From: Fimenecus sp964527585
GTDB lineage: Bacteria > Bacillota > Clostridia > Oscillospirales > Acutalibacteraceae
NCBI GenBank assembly: GCA_964527585.1
Contig: CAZGPE010000010.1
Coordinates: 1 to 48,940, forward strand
DNA length: 48,940 bases
Direction: 5' to 3'
A program made the position numbers and the translations under genes. Positions 8,707 to 16,546 of the stretch are shown in pieces (the stretch's first letter is position 1; each line of letters starts with the position of its first letter). Below the pieces are notes generated by a model. It saw nothing but the letters and a program-made list of their open reading frames with translations, was not told the origin of the DNA and did not search any database.

Positions 8707-9138
8707 TTTTTTAACCTCTTAAATCGGTAGTAGCATCTTACTGTATTTTACCATAATTATTATTGTAATTCCATTAAATTTGAAGAAATTTCCAAATTCC
8801 CATAAAAAACACCTAAAAACATACGGTTTTAAGCCCTTAGAGGTGAATTGTATGAAAAAAACGCCTTATTTTTCAAAAAAATCCGCAAAAAAAGAATTAA
8901 ATCACCACCGAATAATATACTATATATAGAATATTTTGAAAAAACCAGCTTTTTTAAGGGCTTTTTTACGGCGAAAATCACACTTTGTCCGCCACTCAAG
9001 TTGATTTTTTAACAATTTCACAAATATTCACCGAAATCGCTTTAACACGCTAAATTCTTTTGGGCTTAAAATCAGCGTTTTGACATTTTCTGACATTTCG
9101 TTTTGTGAAAAATGCACAAAAAATTCATTTCGAAAAAT
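8707..9138. other. AT-rich intergenic region, mostly uninterpreted
   Basis: This stretch lies between the divergent pseudouridine synthase and G5/3D genes. It is strongly AT-rich with many A and T runs. Structures I can support are a hairpin at 8810-8845 (CACCT/AGGTG outside, AAAAC/GTTTT inside), a 9-base inverted repeat AAGCCCTTA (8831-8839) / TAAGGGCTT (8955-8963) followed by T residues, and a short open frame at 8852-8929. I recognise no known riboswitch or RNA gene. Confidence 0.5.
8852..8929 (+). CDS. Possible 25-residue basic peptide
   Basis: ATG at 8852 lies six bases after a good ribosome site, AGAGGTG, and opens a 25-codon frame ending in TAG at 8927. The peptide starts MKKTPYFSKKSAKKE and ends in hydrophobic and aromatic residues (RIIYYI). 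The ribosome site falls within the 3' arm of the hairpin at 8810-8845. No clear promoter precedes it. In such A-rich DNA a short Lys-rich frame can arise by chance, so this is only a candidate. Confidence 0.2.
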   Translation: MKKTPYFSKKSAKKELNHHRIIYYI

Positions 9139-9167
9139 TTGACAATTCACAAATGAGTGAATATAAT
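9139..9167 (+). promoter_or_regulatory. Consensus sigma-A promoter of the G5/3D gene
   Basis: TTGACA (9139-9144), 17 bases, then TATAAT (9162-9167) is a perfect consensus promoter. It predicts a start near 9174 and an untranslated leader of about 145 bases. Confidence 0.9.
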
Positions 9168-9173
9168 GGCAAA

Positions 9174-9317
9174 AGTCAAAAAGCGAGAATAACAGAGACA
9201 CAAAAAAACTACCTTTTTTAAGCGGCGATTTTGCCGAAATTCACTTGAAAACGGTCTGTGTCCAACAGCCTCTTTAAGCAAAGGTCCAATCGAAGAGGTA
9301 TGAGTTAAAGGAGCATA
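9174..9317 (+). promoter_or_regulatory. Candidate structured 5' leader of the G5/3D gene
   Basis: GACACA (9197-9202) can pair with TGTGTC (9257-9262), enclosing a small CGGC/GCCG hairpin near 9223-9236. Further down, CCTCTT (9269-9274) can pair with AAGAGG (9293-9298) just before the ribosome site AAAGGAG (9308-9313). A competing short pair CTTT/AAAG lies inside. I looked for the c-di-AMP (ydaO) riboswitch often found before such genes and did not find its conserved blocks. Confidence 0.35.
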
Positions 9318-10577
9318 ATGATGAATAAAGAATTAAAAGGCTATGCGAAGGCAACCCGTGAAACTCTTTCAAGAGTAACGGCTTTGATAATTGTCCTTGC
9401 GGTAATGTGCGCAGGAACCGCTTTTGCTGCCTCTCCGACCACATACGATGTTGATATTTATGACGGTTCGGAAATCACGAGAGTTACGACTTTCAAATCA
9501 AATCCTCAGGCAATAGTCGATCAGGCGGGAATTTCAACCGTAAAAGATGATGTTCTTGACCTTTCGGAATTTTGCGTAGGTGAATACAGTGTTATTACAA
9601 TCTACCGTGTTGCAGATTTTAATTTCACCGATATTGAAGGAAACATTTCTTCGGAACATTTTGCCGGAACGGTTTCCGATTTACTTAATTCAAAGGGAAT
9701 ATTTTTAAGCGAAGATATTCTTGTTAATTTCCCGACACAGACGGTTCTTTCCGACGGTATGGATATAAGACTTCAAAACGCATATAACATCACCGTTACA
9801 GCCGACGGAATATCAAATTCGGCTAAAATCGGAGACGGAACCGTAAAAGATGCGCTTGACAAACTCGGCATTATCCTCGGTGCAAACGATGAGGTTTCAC
9901 CCAAACTTGACAGTACGCTTTATGACAATATGACGATTACGGTTTACCGTGTCGAGTATGTTCAAAGAACGGCGCAGGAAACAGTTAAATATTCAACTCA
10001 GACAGTTAAGTCCGCCGAAATGTACGAAGGCGAGACTCAAATCACACAAAAAGGATCCAACGGCTCTAAAACCGTTGTATATTCCGACAAAATCGTTGAC
10101 GGAAAGTATTCATCCTCATCGGTTGTTTCGCAGACTGTAACAAAAGAAGCGGTAAACTGCGTTAAAACTGTCGGAACGAAAAAGAAGGCAACTTTAACCG
10201 TCGCATCTCTTAAAAACGGCGGAACACCGATTTCGGAATTGAATATGCCCTCATCTCTTAAAGTTGAAAACGGTGTACCTACATCCTATAAAAAGGTGGT
10301 TTCCGGAAAAGCGGCGGCATATACGGCTTCTGCCGGATCAAAGACAGCAAGCGGAAGAACGGTTAAACCCGGTTATATCGCAGTCGATCCCAAACAGTTC
10401 CCTTACGGAACGGAACTTTGGATTGTTTCAACCGACGGTATAGTTTACGGTTACTGTATTGCAGCCGACACGGGCGGATTTGTAAATAAGGGCAAGTTTA
10501 CGGTTGACCTGTTTATGAATTCGAAATCGGATTGTAAACAATGGGGCTCAAGAGATGTCCTCATTTATGTTCTTTAA
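9318..10577 (+). CDS. Secreted YabE/Rpf-like protein: DUF348, G5 and 3D domains
   Basis: This 419-residue cell-wall protein has a signal peptide (hydrophobic TALIIVLAVMCAGTAFAA, probable cleavage near residue 37-38). DUF348-type repeats follow (about 45-215; ITVYRVEYVQRTAQETVKY at the end), then a G5 domain (about 215-290). The C-terminal 3D domain (about 335-419) has the three conserved aspartates in AVDPKQFPYG, AADTGG and VDLFMNS. Relatives such as B. subtilis YabE and Sps/Rpf-type proteins are peptidoglycan hydrolases, with the 3D domain resembling MltA lytic transglycosylases. It probably remodels peptidoglycan during growth or germination. Two adjacent ATGs (9318, 9321) are possible starts; the second has better spacing from AAAGGAG. 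Confidence 0.88.
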   Translation: MMNKELKGYAKATRETLSRVTALIIVLAVMCAGTAFAASPTTYDVDIYDGSEITRVTTFKSNPQAIVDQAGISTVKDDVLDLSEFCVGEYSVITIYRVADFNFTDIEGNISSEHFAGTVSDLLNSKGIFLSEDILVNFPTQTVLSDGMDIRLQNAYNITVTADGISNSAKIGDGTVKDALDKLGIILGANDEVSPKLDSTLYDNMTITVYRVEYVQRTAQETVKYSTQTVKSAEMYEGETQITQKGSNGSKTVVYSDKIVDGKYSSSSVVSQTVTKEAVNCVKTVGTKKKATLTVASLKNGGTPISELNMPSSLKVENGVPTSYKKVVSGKAAAYTASAGSKTASGRTVKPGYIAVDPKQFPYGTELWIVSTDGIVYGYCIAADTGGFVNKGKFTVDLFMNSKSDCKQWGSRDVLIYVL

Positions 10578-10589
10578 TAAAAATGAGAA

Positions 10590-10619
10590 AGCCGGCTTAT
10601 TTTAAGCCGGCTCTTTTTT
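10590..10619 (+). terminator. Intrinsic terminator after the G5/3D gene
   Basis: AGCCGGCTTA (10590-10599) and TAAGCCGGCT (10603-10612) form a 10-bp stem followed by CTTTTTTT. The hairpin overlaps the last codons of the converging radical SAM gene. Confidence 0.92.
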
Positions 10620-11493
10620 TGAGTTGAGCATTGATTGCGTTTAATACCTTTTTCTTGTCTGCCGACCAAAGCGGTGCGATAAGCAGTCTTTTCGGTGCAT
10701 CGCCCGTTACTCTGTGAACGGTTACATTTGGCGGTATAAGTTCAAGCATATCGCAAACGGTGTTTACATAGTCGTCGAATTCAAAAGTTTTCACTTCGCC
10801 GTTTTCGTACATCTCGACAAGTTTTGTGTTTTTCAGAATGTGCAAAAGTTGTAGTTTGATTCCGTCGGCTCCGCTTTCGACCGCATATTTTACGGATTGT
10901 CTCATAGTATCTTTTGTTTCGAAAGGCAGACCCAAAATCAAATGAACAACAACTTTAACGCCGATTTTTTTCAAATCTTTTACGGCTTTGGCATAAACAT
11001 CTGTAGTGTAGCCTCTGTTTATAATGCGTGCGGTACCGTCGTTTGAAGTTTGAAGTCCGAGTTCGACATAAACGGGCTTTACGGCATTGAGATTTTTCAG
11101 AAGGGTGAGAACATCTTCCGGCAGACAGTCGGGTCTTGTCCCGATTGAAAGGGCTACTGTATCGGGGTGGTTTATTGCGGGATAAAATATGCTTTCAAGA
11201 TATTTTACATCGGCATAGGTGTTGGTATAACTTTGAAAATAAGCAATATATTTATTGCCTTTGTATTTTTTAGAAACCTGAGATTTCGCTTTTTCGATTT
11301 GCTCGGATATACTTGCGCATTGTTTTTGCGAAAAGTCTCCGCTCCCGCCCTGTGAACAGAAAATGCATCCGCCTGTTCCGACTTTTCCGTCTCTGTTGGG
11401 GCAGGTCATAGCACCGTCAAGCGAAAGTTTGTATACTTTTTCTCCGAAAAGTTCGATCATTTCATCGTTAAAAGTTCTGTAAAACATACCCAT
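10597..11493 (-). CDS. YtqA-type radical SAM protein (TIGR01212 family)
   Basis: The 298-residue protein starts MGMFYRTFNDEMIELFGEKV. Its cluster motif is spaced as in the YtqA/YhcC family: Cys31 in TCPNRDG, then Cys43 and Cys46 in GGCIFCSQGG, with a long first gap unlike the common CxxxCxxC. Conserved stretches YFQSYTNTYAD, SIGTRPDCLPEDVL and VHLILGLPFET form the TIM-barrel core. Radical SAM enzymes use a [4Fe-4S] cluster and SAM to make a 5'-deoxyadenosyl radical. The substrate of this family was not clear to me; an RNA-modification role is possible. The start follows GGCGGTGAT. Confidence 0.88.
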   Translation of the reverse strand: MGMFYRTFNDEMIELFGEKVYKLSLDGAMTCPNRDGKVGTGGCIFCSQGGSGDFSQKQCASISEQIEKAKSQVSKKYKGNKYIAYFQSYTNTYADVKYLESIFYPAINHPDTVALSIGTRPDCLPEDVLTLLKNLNAVKPVYVELGLQTSNDGTARIINRGYTTDVYAKAVKDLKKIGVKVVVHLILGLPFETKDTMRQSVKYAVESGADGIKLQLLHILKNTKLVEMYENGEVKTFEFDDYVNTVCDMLELIPPNVTVHRVTGDAPKRLLIAPLWSADKKKVLNAINAQLKKRAGLK

Positions 11494-11534
11494 ATCATCA
11501 CCGCCGCATATTATTATACGATATTTTATTGATG

Positions 11535-11563
11535 TTGAAAAGACCGAGGAAAAATGTTATAGT
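11535..11563 (+). promoter_or_regulatory. Probable promoter of the HD-gtrA pair
   Basis: TTGAAA (11535-11540), 17 bases, TATAGT (11558-11563). It lies 45 bases before the HD-domain gene. Confidence 0.65.
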
Positions 11564-11607
11564 AATAACACGGATTTTTTCGAATAATAAATTTCGGACG
11601 GAATAAT

Positions 11608-12162
11608 ATGATTGATAAAAACTGTATCTCAACAATAAGCCATATTCGTTTTGACCCGACTCGGCCGAAACCCGATGACATTGAAATCGGAGATATTGCC
11701 CATGCCCTTTCTATGATGACAAGAGCAAACGGCCATTTCGACACTTTCTTTTCGGTTGCGAGACATTCGGTCAATTGCTGTATTGAAGCGCAAAACAGAG
11801 GCTATACGGCAAAGGTTCGGCTTTTATGTTTGCTTCATGATGCTGCCGAAGCGTATATCGGAGATATGACAAGACCTTTGAAACTGAAAATTCCTTATTT
11901 TTCTCAAATCGAAAAAGTGTATCAGGATGTTATATTCTCTAAATATATCGGAGAAATCACAAACGAAGATGTTTTGCTTGTAAAAGAGATTGACGATGCA
12001 ATGCTGTATTATGAATTTCTTTTGTTTAACGGAGAAAAACTGATTGACAATCCGACACCTATCGGCGTGGATTTGAAAAAGAGCATAAAACCGATTAAAG
12101 ATACCGAGGAAGAGTTCCTTGCGTTGTTTAACGGACTGATACGGCAGGTAAACGGTTGCTAA
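11608..12162 (+). CDS. HD-domain phosphohydrolase (YfbR-like)
   Basis: This 184-residue protein has the HD-superfamily metal site: His53 in ARHSVN, then His77-Asp78 in CLLHDAAEAYIGDMTRPLK, and a later Asp in VKEIDDAMLYYE. The spacing and DAAEAYIGDMTRPLK resemble YfbR/YedJ-like nucleotidases, which dephosphorylate dNMPs or related nucleotides in the cytoplasm. The exact substrate cannot be read from the sequence. ATG 11608 follows GGACGGA. It is the first gene of a short run with gtrA, 29 bases downstream. Confidence 0.85.
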   Translation: MIDKNCISTISHIRFDPTRPKPDDIEIGDIAHALSMMTRANGHFDTFFSVARHSVNCCIEAQNRGYTAKVRLLCLLHDAAEAYIGDMTRPLKLKIPYFSQIEKVYQDVIFSKYIGEITNEDVLLVKEIDDAMLYYEFLLFNGEKLIDNPTPIGVDLKKSIKPIKDTEEEFLALFNGLIRQVNGC

Positions 12163-12191
12163 AACCGTGATTTTGACTGACGGGAGATTGT

Positions 12192-12650
12192 ATGGATAAA
12201 ATCAAATCGCTTCTTATAAAACATAAGCAACTGATAATATATTTTATATTCGGCGTGCTTACAACCGCTGTTAACTGGTTAATTTATACCGTGCTTGTGA
12301 GCGTTTTACCCGAAAGTATCGGAAACGGCGGAAAAATAACTCTCAGTAATGCTGCCGCTTGGATAGGCGGGGTGTTATTTGCGTTTATAACAAATAAGAT
12401 ATGGGTTTTCGAAAGCAAAAGTTTTGCGTTTTATAAAACATTGAAAGAGTTTATCTCTTTTCTCGGTGCAAGAGCATTAACGGGAGTGCTTGAGGTCTTT
12501 GCGGTTCCGTTTTTGGTCGAAGCGGGATTTGATATGGCGTTATTCGGCGTTCAAGGTTCGGCGGCTAAGATTACCGTATCGGTTGCGGTTGTGATTCTCA
12601 ATTATGTTTTCAGCAAACTGATTGTATTCAAAAAAAATAAAAATATATAA
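12192..12650 (+). CDS. GtrA-family membrane protein
   Basis: This 152-residue protein has four hydrophobic segments (about 13-32, 46-68, 87-108, 120-142) and the family signature LIIYFIFGVLTTAVNWLIYT at the first helix, ending VFKKNK. GtrA-like proteins are thought to move lipid-linked sugars, such as undecaprenyl-phosphate glucose, across the membrane for envelope glycosylation. Nothing nearby, such as a gtrB glycosyltransferase, shows which sugar is involved. GGGAG lies upstream of ATG 12192. Co-transcription with the HD gene is likely from the 29-base gap. Confidence 0.85.
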   Translation: MDKIKSLLIKHKQLIIYFIFGVLTTAVNWLIYTVLVSVLPESIGNGGKITLSNAAAWIGGVLFAFITNKIWVFESKSFAFYKTLKEFISFLGARALTGVLEVFAVPFLVEAGFDMALFGVQGSAAKITVSVAVVILNYVFSKLIVFKKNKNI

Positions 12651-12674
12651 AAATCGAATATTTATGCAAAATAC

Positions 12675-12703
12675 TTGCATTTTTTTACAGAAAGTTGTAT
12701 AAT
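12675..12703 (+). promoter_or_regulatory. Promoter of the amino-acid ABC operon
   Basis: TTGCAT (12675-12680), 17 bases, TATAAT (12698-12703). The predicted leader is about 26 bases, too short for a riboswitch, and carries AGGAGG at 12722-12727. Confidence 0.8.
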
Positions 12704-12735
12704 CGAAAATCATAAATTATCAGGAGGAAAAAGAA

Positions 12736-13488
12736 ATGAAAAAAGCATTAAAAATTATAGCGCTTGTAATGGCAGTTGCGGTTGTAGTTTGCGCATTTGC
12801 TGCCTGCGGCACAAAGACAACGGAAAAGAAGACACTTACATTGGCAACCAATGCCGAATTCCCGCCCTATGAATATCATGACGGCGACAAGATTGTCGGT
12901 ATCGACGCTGAAGTTGCCGCTCTTATTGCCGAAAAACTCGGTATGGAACTTGTAATCGAAGACATCGCTTTCGAATCGGTTATTCCCGGAGTTCAGACCG
13001 GTAAATACGATATGGGTATGGCAGGCTTGACCGTTAACGAAGAAAGACTTGAAAAAGTTAATTTCTCCGATTCTTACGCAACAGGCGTTCAGGTTGTTAT
13101 CGTAAGAGAAGATTCCGACATTAAATCAATTGATGACCTTGAAGGCAAGAAAATCGGTGCTCAGACCAATACTACCGGTGCGATTTACGCTTCCGACGAT
13201 TACGGCTCGGATAATGTTATCGAATATGATAACGGTGCTGTTGCCGTTCAGGCTTTGGTTTCCGGCAAAATCGACTGCGTAATCATCGACAACGAACCCG
13301 CTAAGAGTTATGTTGCGGCTAACGAAGGTCTTAAAATTCTCGAAACAGAATATGTTACAGAGGAATATGCAATTTGCTTTGCTAAAGAAAACACCGAACT
13401 CAGAGATCAGGTTAACACCGCTCTTAAAGAACTCATCGCAGACGGTTCGGTTCAGAAGATTGTTGACAAGTATATTTCTGCCGAATAA
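12736..13488 (+). CDS. Polar amino-acid ABC transporter, substrate-binding lipoprotein
   Basis: This is a 250-residue extracytoplasmic solute-binding protein. A lipoprotein signal (MKKALKIIALVMAVAVVVCA) ends in lipobox AFAAC, with Cys24 the lipid-modified residue. The mature part is a family 3 (PBP2) fold: ATNAEFPPYEYHDGDKIVGID at the N-terminus, AEVAALIAEKLGMEL, GLTVNEERLEKVNFS and a C-terminal ELIADGSVQKIVDKYI. Such proteins deliver His, Gln, Arg or Cys-type amino acids to the permease; the ligand cannot be assigned. It is first in an SBP-permease-ATPase operon. Confidence 0.94.
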   Translation: MKKALKIIALVMAVAVVVCAFAACGTKTTEKKTLTLATNAEFPPYEYHDGDKIVGIDAEVAALIAEKLGMELVIEDIAFESVIPGVQTGKYDMGMAGLTVNEERLEKVNFSDSYATGVQVVIVREDSDIKSIDDLEGKKIGAQTNTTGAIYASDDYGSDNVIEYDNGAVAVQALVSGKIDCVIIDNEPAKSYVAANEGLKILETEYVTEEYAICFAKENTELRDQVNTALKELIADGSVQKIVDKYISAE

Positions 13489-13518
13489 TCAGCCTTAAAA
13501 GTAAATGAAGATAAATTG

Positions 13519-13537
13519 GGGCGGACTGTATCCGTCC
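13519..13537 (+). other. Intra-operon hairpin between SBP and permease genes
   Basis: GGGCGGA (13519-13525) pairs with TCCGTCC (13531-13537) through one G-U pair, with a 5-base loop and only a weak T tail (TAATTTTG). Such hairpins often lower downstream expression or protect the mRNA, so binding protein is made in excess over permease. Confidence 0.5.
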
Positions 13538-13567
13538 TAATTTTGTGTTATGACAGGAGAAACAAAG

Positions 13568-14293
13568 ATGTATTTATCTCTGATAAATGACATAAAGTTT
13601 GTCTTTTTTCAAGACAACCGTTATATGAAAATCGTTGAAGGTTTTCTCAATACGCTGAAAATTACCGCCGGTGCCCTTATTGTCGGCGTTGTAATCGGTA
13701 TTGTGATAGCGGCTGTGCGCACATCATACGACAAAAACAAAGAGTCAATGAAAATGCGTGGCGGAGCGGGATATTACATACTCTCGTTCTTTAACTTTTT
13801 ATGTCAGGTCTATCTTACGATTATAAGAGGAACACCTGTTGTTGTTCAGCTTATGATTTCGTATTTTGTAATTTTCGTCTCTTTGGATGACGGAGTGCTT
13901 ATCGGTATTTTCGCATTCGGTATCAATTCCGGTGCTTATGTTGCGGAAATTTTTCGTGCCGGTATTATGTCGATTGATAACGGACAGTTCGAAGCGGGAA
14001 GAAGTCTCGGATTTAATTATTTCCAGACAATGAAAAATATTGTAATTCCCCAGATGTTTAAGGCTGTTCTTCCGACTTTGTGCAATGAGTTTATTGCTTT
14101 GCTTAAAGAAACTTCGGTTGCGGGTTATGTCGGAGTTATGGATCTTACAAAAGCGGGAAATGTTATTGCCGGCCGCACATTCGAATATTTTATTCCGCTT
14201 ATTACCGTAGCGCTTATTTATCTTGCCGTGGTTATGCTGCTTACATCTCTTGTAAGCAAACTCGAAAGGAGGTTGCGTAAGAGTGATAGATAA
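13568..14293 (+). CDS. Polar amino-acid ABC transporter permease
   Basis: This 241-residue HisM/GlnP-type permease has several hydrophobic segments (first near ILNTLKITAGALIVGVVIGIV). The conserved loop that contacts the ATPase is around GRSLGFNYFQTMKNIVIPQM, a variant of the EAA motif. LTIIRGTPVVVQLMISYFV is the conserved second-helix sequence of this family. The frame is open from ATG 13550, but AGGAGA lies just after that codon; ATG 13568 is therefore the likely start. Its 3' end overlaps the ATPase start by 11 bases. Confidence 0.93.
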   Translation: MYLSLINDIKFVFFQDNRYMKIVEGFLNTLKITAGALIVGVVIGIVIAAVRTSYDKNKESMKMRGGAGYYILSFFNFLCQVYLTIIRGTPVVVQLMISYFVIFVSLDDGVLIGIFAFGINSGAYVAEIFRAGIMSIDNGQFEAGRSLGFNYFQTMKNIVIPQMFKAVLPTLCNEFIALLKETSVAGYVGVMDLTKAGNVIAGRTFEYFIPLITVALIYLAVVMLLTSLVSKLERRLRKSDR

Positions 14294-15032
14294 CGGAAAT
14301 GTTCTTATTAAAGTTCAGGATCTTAAAAAGCATTATAATAACGGTGAGGTTAAAGCTCTCGACGGAATTGATTGTGAAATTAAAAAAGGTGAAGTTGTAG
14401 TTATAATCGGACCTTCGGGAAGCGGAAAATCTACTTTTCTGCGTTCGCTTAATCTTCTTGAAATTCCTACGGGACATATTTTCTTCGAGGGAACCGATAT
14501 TACCGACAAAAAGGTCAATATAAACGAGCACCGTCAGAAAATGGGTATGGTGTTTCAGCATTTTAACCTTTTCAATAATCTTTCTGTTATTAAAAATATG
14601 ACAATTGCCCCTATGCAACTTCTTAAAAAATCCAAAGAGGAAGCAGAGGCTCAGGCTCTTGAACTGCTTGACAGAGTCGGACTCAAAGACAGAGCGGATG
14701 CGTATCCGTCTCAACTTTCGGGCGGACAGAAACAGAGAGTTGCGATTGTGCGTGCGCTTTGTATGGAACCCGATGTAATGCTTTTCGACGAACCCACTTC
14801 GGCGCTTGATCCGGAGATGGTAGGAGAAGTTCTTGATGTAATGAAAGAACTTGCGAACGAAGGAATGACAATGATTGTCGTTACTCATGAAATGGGCTTT
14901 GCAAAAGAAGTCGGAAGCAGAGTTATTTTTATGGATGAAGGAAAAATTCTCGAAGAGGGAACACCCGATGAGATTTTCAATAATCCCAAGCATCCCAGAC
15001 TTAAAGATTTCTTATCAAAAGTATTACTTTAA
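14283..15032 (+). CDS. Polar amino-acid ABC transporter ATP-binding protein (GlnQ-like)
   Basis: This 249-residue ABC ATPase has Walker A GPSGSGKST at about 43-51, a Q-loop in MGMVFQHFNLF, the signature LSGGQKQR, Walker B VMLFDEPTSALD and the H-loop VVTHEMGF. It closes with the usual GKILEEGTPDEIF. It energises import through the upstream permease and binding protein. The start is GTG 14283, ten bases after AAAGGAGG; there is no in-frame ATG nearby, and the overlap with the permease gene suggests translational coupling. Confidence 0.96.
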   Translation: MIDNGNVLIKVQDLKKHYNNGEVKALDGIDCEIKKGEVVVIIGPSGSGKSTFLRSLNLLEIPTGHIFFEGTDITDKKVNINEHRQKMGMVFQHFNLFNNLSVIKNMTIAPMQLLKKSKEEAEAQALELLDRVGLKDRADAYPSQLSGGQKQRVAIVRALCMEPDVMLFDEPTSALDPEMVGEVLDVMKELANEGMTMIVVTHEMGFAKEVGSRVIFMDEGKILEEGTPDEIFNNPKHPRLKDFLSKVLL

Positions 15033-15038
15033 TTTCAA

Positions 15039-15071
15039 ATAACGGCAGGTGTATTTCTGCCGTTATTTTTT
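15039..15071 (+). terminator. Terminator of the amino-acid ABC operon
   Basis: ATAACGGCAG (15039-15048) pairs with CTGCCGTTAT (15057-15066), followed by TTTTT. Confidence 0.9.
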
Positions 15072-15093
15072 ATTTCGGAGAAGTTATAAATTA

Positions 15094-15122
15094 TTTACAA
15101 CGGCGCCGATTTAATGTAAAAT
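15094..15122 (+). promoter_or_regulatory. Promoter of the TtcA-like gene
   Basis: TTTACA (15094-15099), 17 bases, TAAAAT (15117-15122), 16 bases before the start codon. The leader would be very short. Confidence 0.65.
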
Positions 15123-15138
15123 ATTTAACGGTGATATA

Positions 15139-15849
15139 ATGAAAAAACTTTTGAGCTTAACGAGGGCGGCTGTCGATAAGTATTCGATGGTAGAAGAAAG
15201 CGACAGAATAGCGGTCGGTGTTTCGGGCGGCAAGGATTCGCTTGCATTGTTGTATACGCTTGCAAAACTTCGTGAGTTTTATCCCAAACATTTTGAAGTT
15301 GTCGCAATAACCCTTGATTACCGATTTAACGAAGAGGATGGGGATTATTCTCAAATTCGGCAGCTTTGCGAACGGCTGAATGTCGAGTATGTTATAAAAA
15401 GAACGGATCTGTATAAAGTTATATTTGTTGAGCGTAACGAAAAAAATCCCTGCTCGCTTTGTGCGAAAATGCGCAGAGGTATTCTTCACGATACCGCAAA
15501 AGAATACGGGTGTAACAAGATCGCACTCGGTCATCATCTTGACGATGCCGCAGAAACATTTATGATGAATCTGCTCAACGGAGGAACTATCGGCTGCTTT
15601 TCACCGGTTTCTTATTTGTCCGTGAAAGACCTTTATATGATAAGACCGATGGTGTTTTGTTACGAAAGCGATATTGCTAAAGCGGTATCGAAACTTGATT
15701 TGCCGGTGGTGAAAAGCAAATGTCCTGCGGATAAAATCACTCAAAGGCAGTCGGTTAAGCAGTTGATTGCGCAACTTGAAAAAGATTATCCGCTTTTGCG
15801 TAAAAAAATAGTCGGAGCGCTTGAACGAAGCGAAGTTGACGGTTGGTAA
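15139..15849 (+). CDS. TtcA/TilS-family PP-loop tRNA-modifying enzyme
   Basis: This 236-residue ATP pyrophosphatase has the PP-loop SGGKDS at 29-34. A CxxC pair lies in NPCSLCAKMRRG, with a third Cys in VKSKCPADK, which is the [4Fe-4S]-ligand pattern of TtcA (2-thiocytidine-32 formation in tRNA). ALGHHLDDAAETFMMNLL is the conserved adenylation-domain motif. The reaction would be ATP-dependent sulfur insertion into a tRNA base. The protein is shorter than E. coli TtcA (about 310 residues), as is common in Clostridia, so the exact target base is inferred. Confidence 0.85.
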   Translation: MKKLLSLTRAAVDKYSMVEESDRIAVGVSGGKDSLALLYTLAKLREFYPKHFEVVAITLDYRFNEEDGDYSQIRQLCERLNVEYVIKRTDLYKVIFVERNEKNPCSLCAKMRRGILHDTAKEYGCNKIALGHHLDDAAETFMMNLLNGGTIGCFSPVSYLSVKDLYMIRPMVFCYESDIAKAVSKLDLPVVKSKCPADKITQRQSVKQLIAQLEKDYPLLRKKIVGALERSEVDGW

Positions 15850-15856
15850 TAATCTA

Positions 15857-15885
15857 TTGAAATTACGGCTGAAATGTTATATAAT
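15857..15885 (+). promoter_or_regulatory. Promoter of the thrH-metY operon
   Basis: TTGAAA (15857-15862), 17 bases, TATAAT (15880-15885). The start codon of thrH follows 45 bases downstream, preceded by GGAGA. Confidence 0.75.
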
Positions 15886-15930
15886 TTAAGTTAAATAAAA
15901 ACTGATTTTTATAAGATTGGAGATAAAATT

Positions 15931-16530
15931 ATGAATATCGTATGTCTTGACCTTGAAGGTGTTTTGGTTCCTGAAATTTGGATTGCTTTCGCAAAGGAAA
16001 GCGGAATTCCCGAATTGAAAAAAACAACCAGAGACGAACCCGATTATGACAAACTTATGAAATGGCGTCTTTCCGTGCTTAAAGAACACGGATTGGGATT
16101 GCGTGAAATTCAGGAAACGATTGAAAAGATTGATCCTATTCCCGGTGCAAAAGAATTTCTCGATGAATTGCGCTCACTCACACAGGTTATAATAATAAGC
16201 GATACTTTTGCGGAATTCGCAAGTCCGCTTATGAAGAAACTCGGCTGGCCTACAATTTTCTGCAATTCGCTCGAAGTTGCGCCCGACGGTGAAATTACAG
16301 GCTTTAAGATGAGAGTCGAAAATTCGAAATACACAACAGTCAAAGCGCTTCAGTCAATCGGCTATGACACGATTGCAAGCGGAGACAGTTATAATGACCT
16401 CGGTATGATCAACGCAAGTAAAGCGGGCTTCCTTTTCAAAAGTACAGATAAAATCAAGGCGGATAACCCCGACCTTCCCGCATATGAAACTTATGATGAA
16501 TTGCTTGAGGCAATTAAAGAGAATTTATAA
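15931..16530 (+). CDS. thrH: Phosphoserine phosphatase / homoserine phosphotransferase ThrH
   Basis: This 199-residue HAD enzyme closely matches Pseudomonas ThrH as I remember it. It starts with CLDLEGVLVPEIWIAFA, with Asp7 the nucleophile and Glu9 in place of the second Asp. It then has TTRDEPDYDKLMKWRL, the second motif IIISDTF, and the Mg-binding GDSYNDLGM. ThrH hydrolyses phosphoserine and can transfer its phosphate to homoserine, giving O-phosphohomoserine. It is the first gene of an operon with a MetY-like PLP enzyme 16 bases downstream, which links it to homoserine and sulfur amino-acid metabolism. Confidence 0.92.
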   Translation: MNIVCLDLEGVLVPEIWIAFAKESGIPELKKTTRDEPDYDKLMKWRLSVLKEHGLGLREIQETIEKIDPIPGAKEFLDELRSLTQVIIISDTFAEFASPLMKKLGWPTIFCNSLEVAPDGEITGFKMRVENSKYTTVKALQSIGYDTIASGDSYNDLGMINASKAGFLFKSTDKIKADNPDLPAYETYDELLEAIKENL

Positions 16531-16546
16531 TTAAAAGGTGATTAAA

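Noticed and set aside
9174..9317. c-di-AMP (ydaO) riboswitch before the 3D-domain gene
   Set aside because: Expected from gene class, but the conserved blocks of that riboswitch are not visible.
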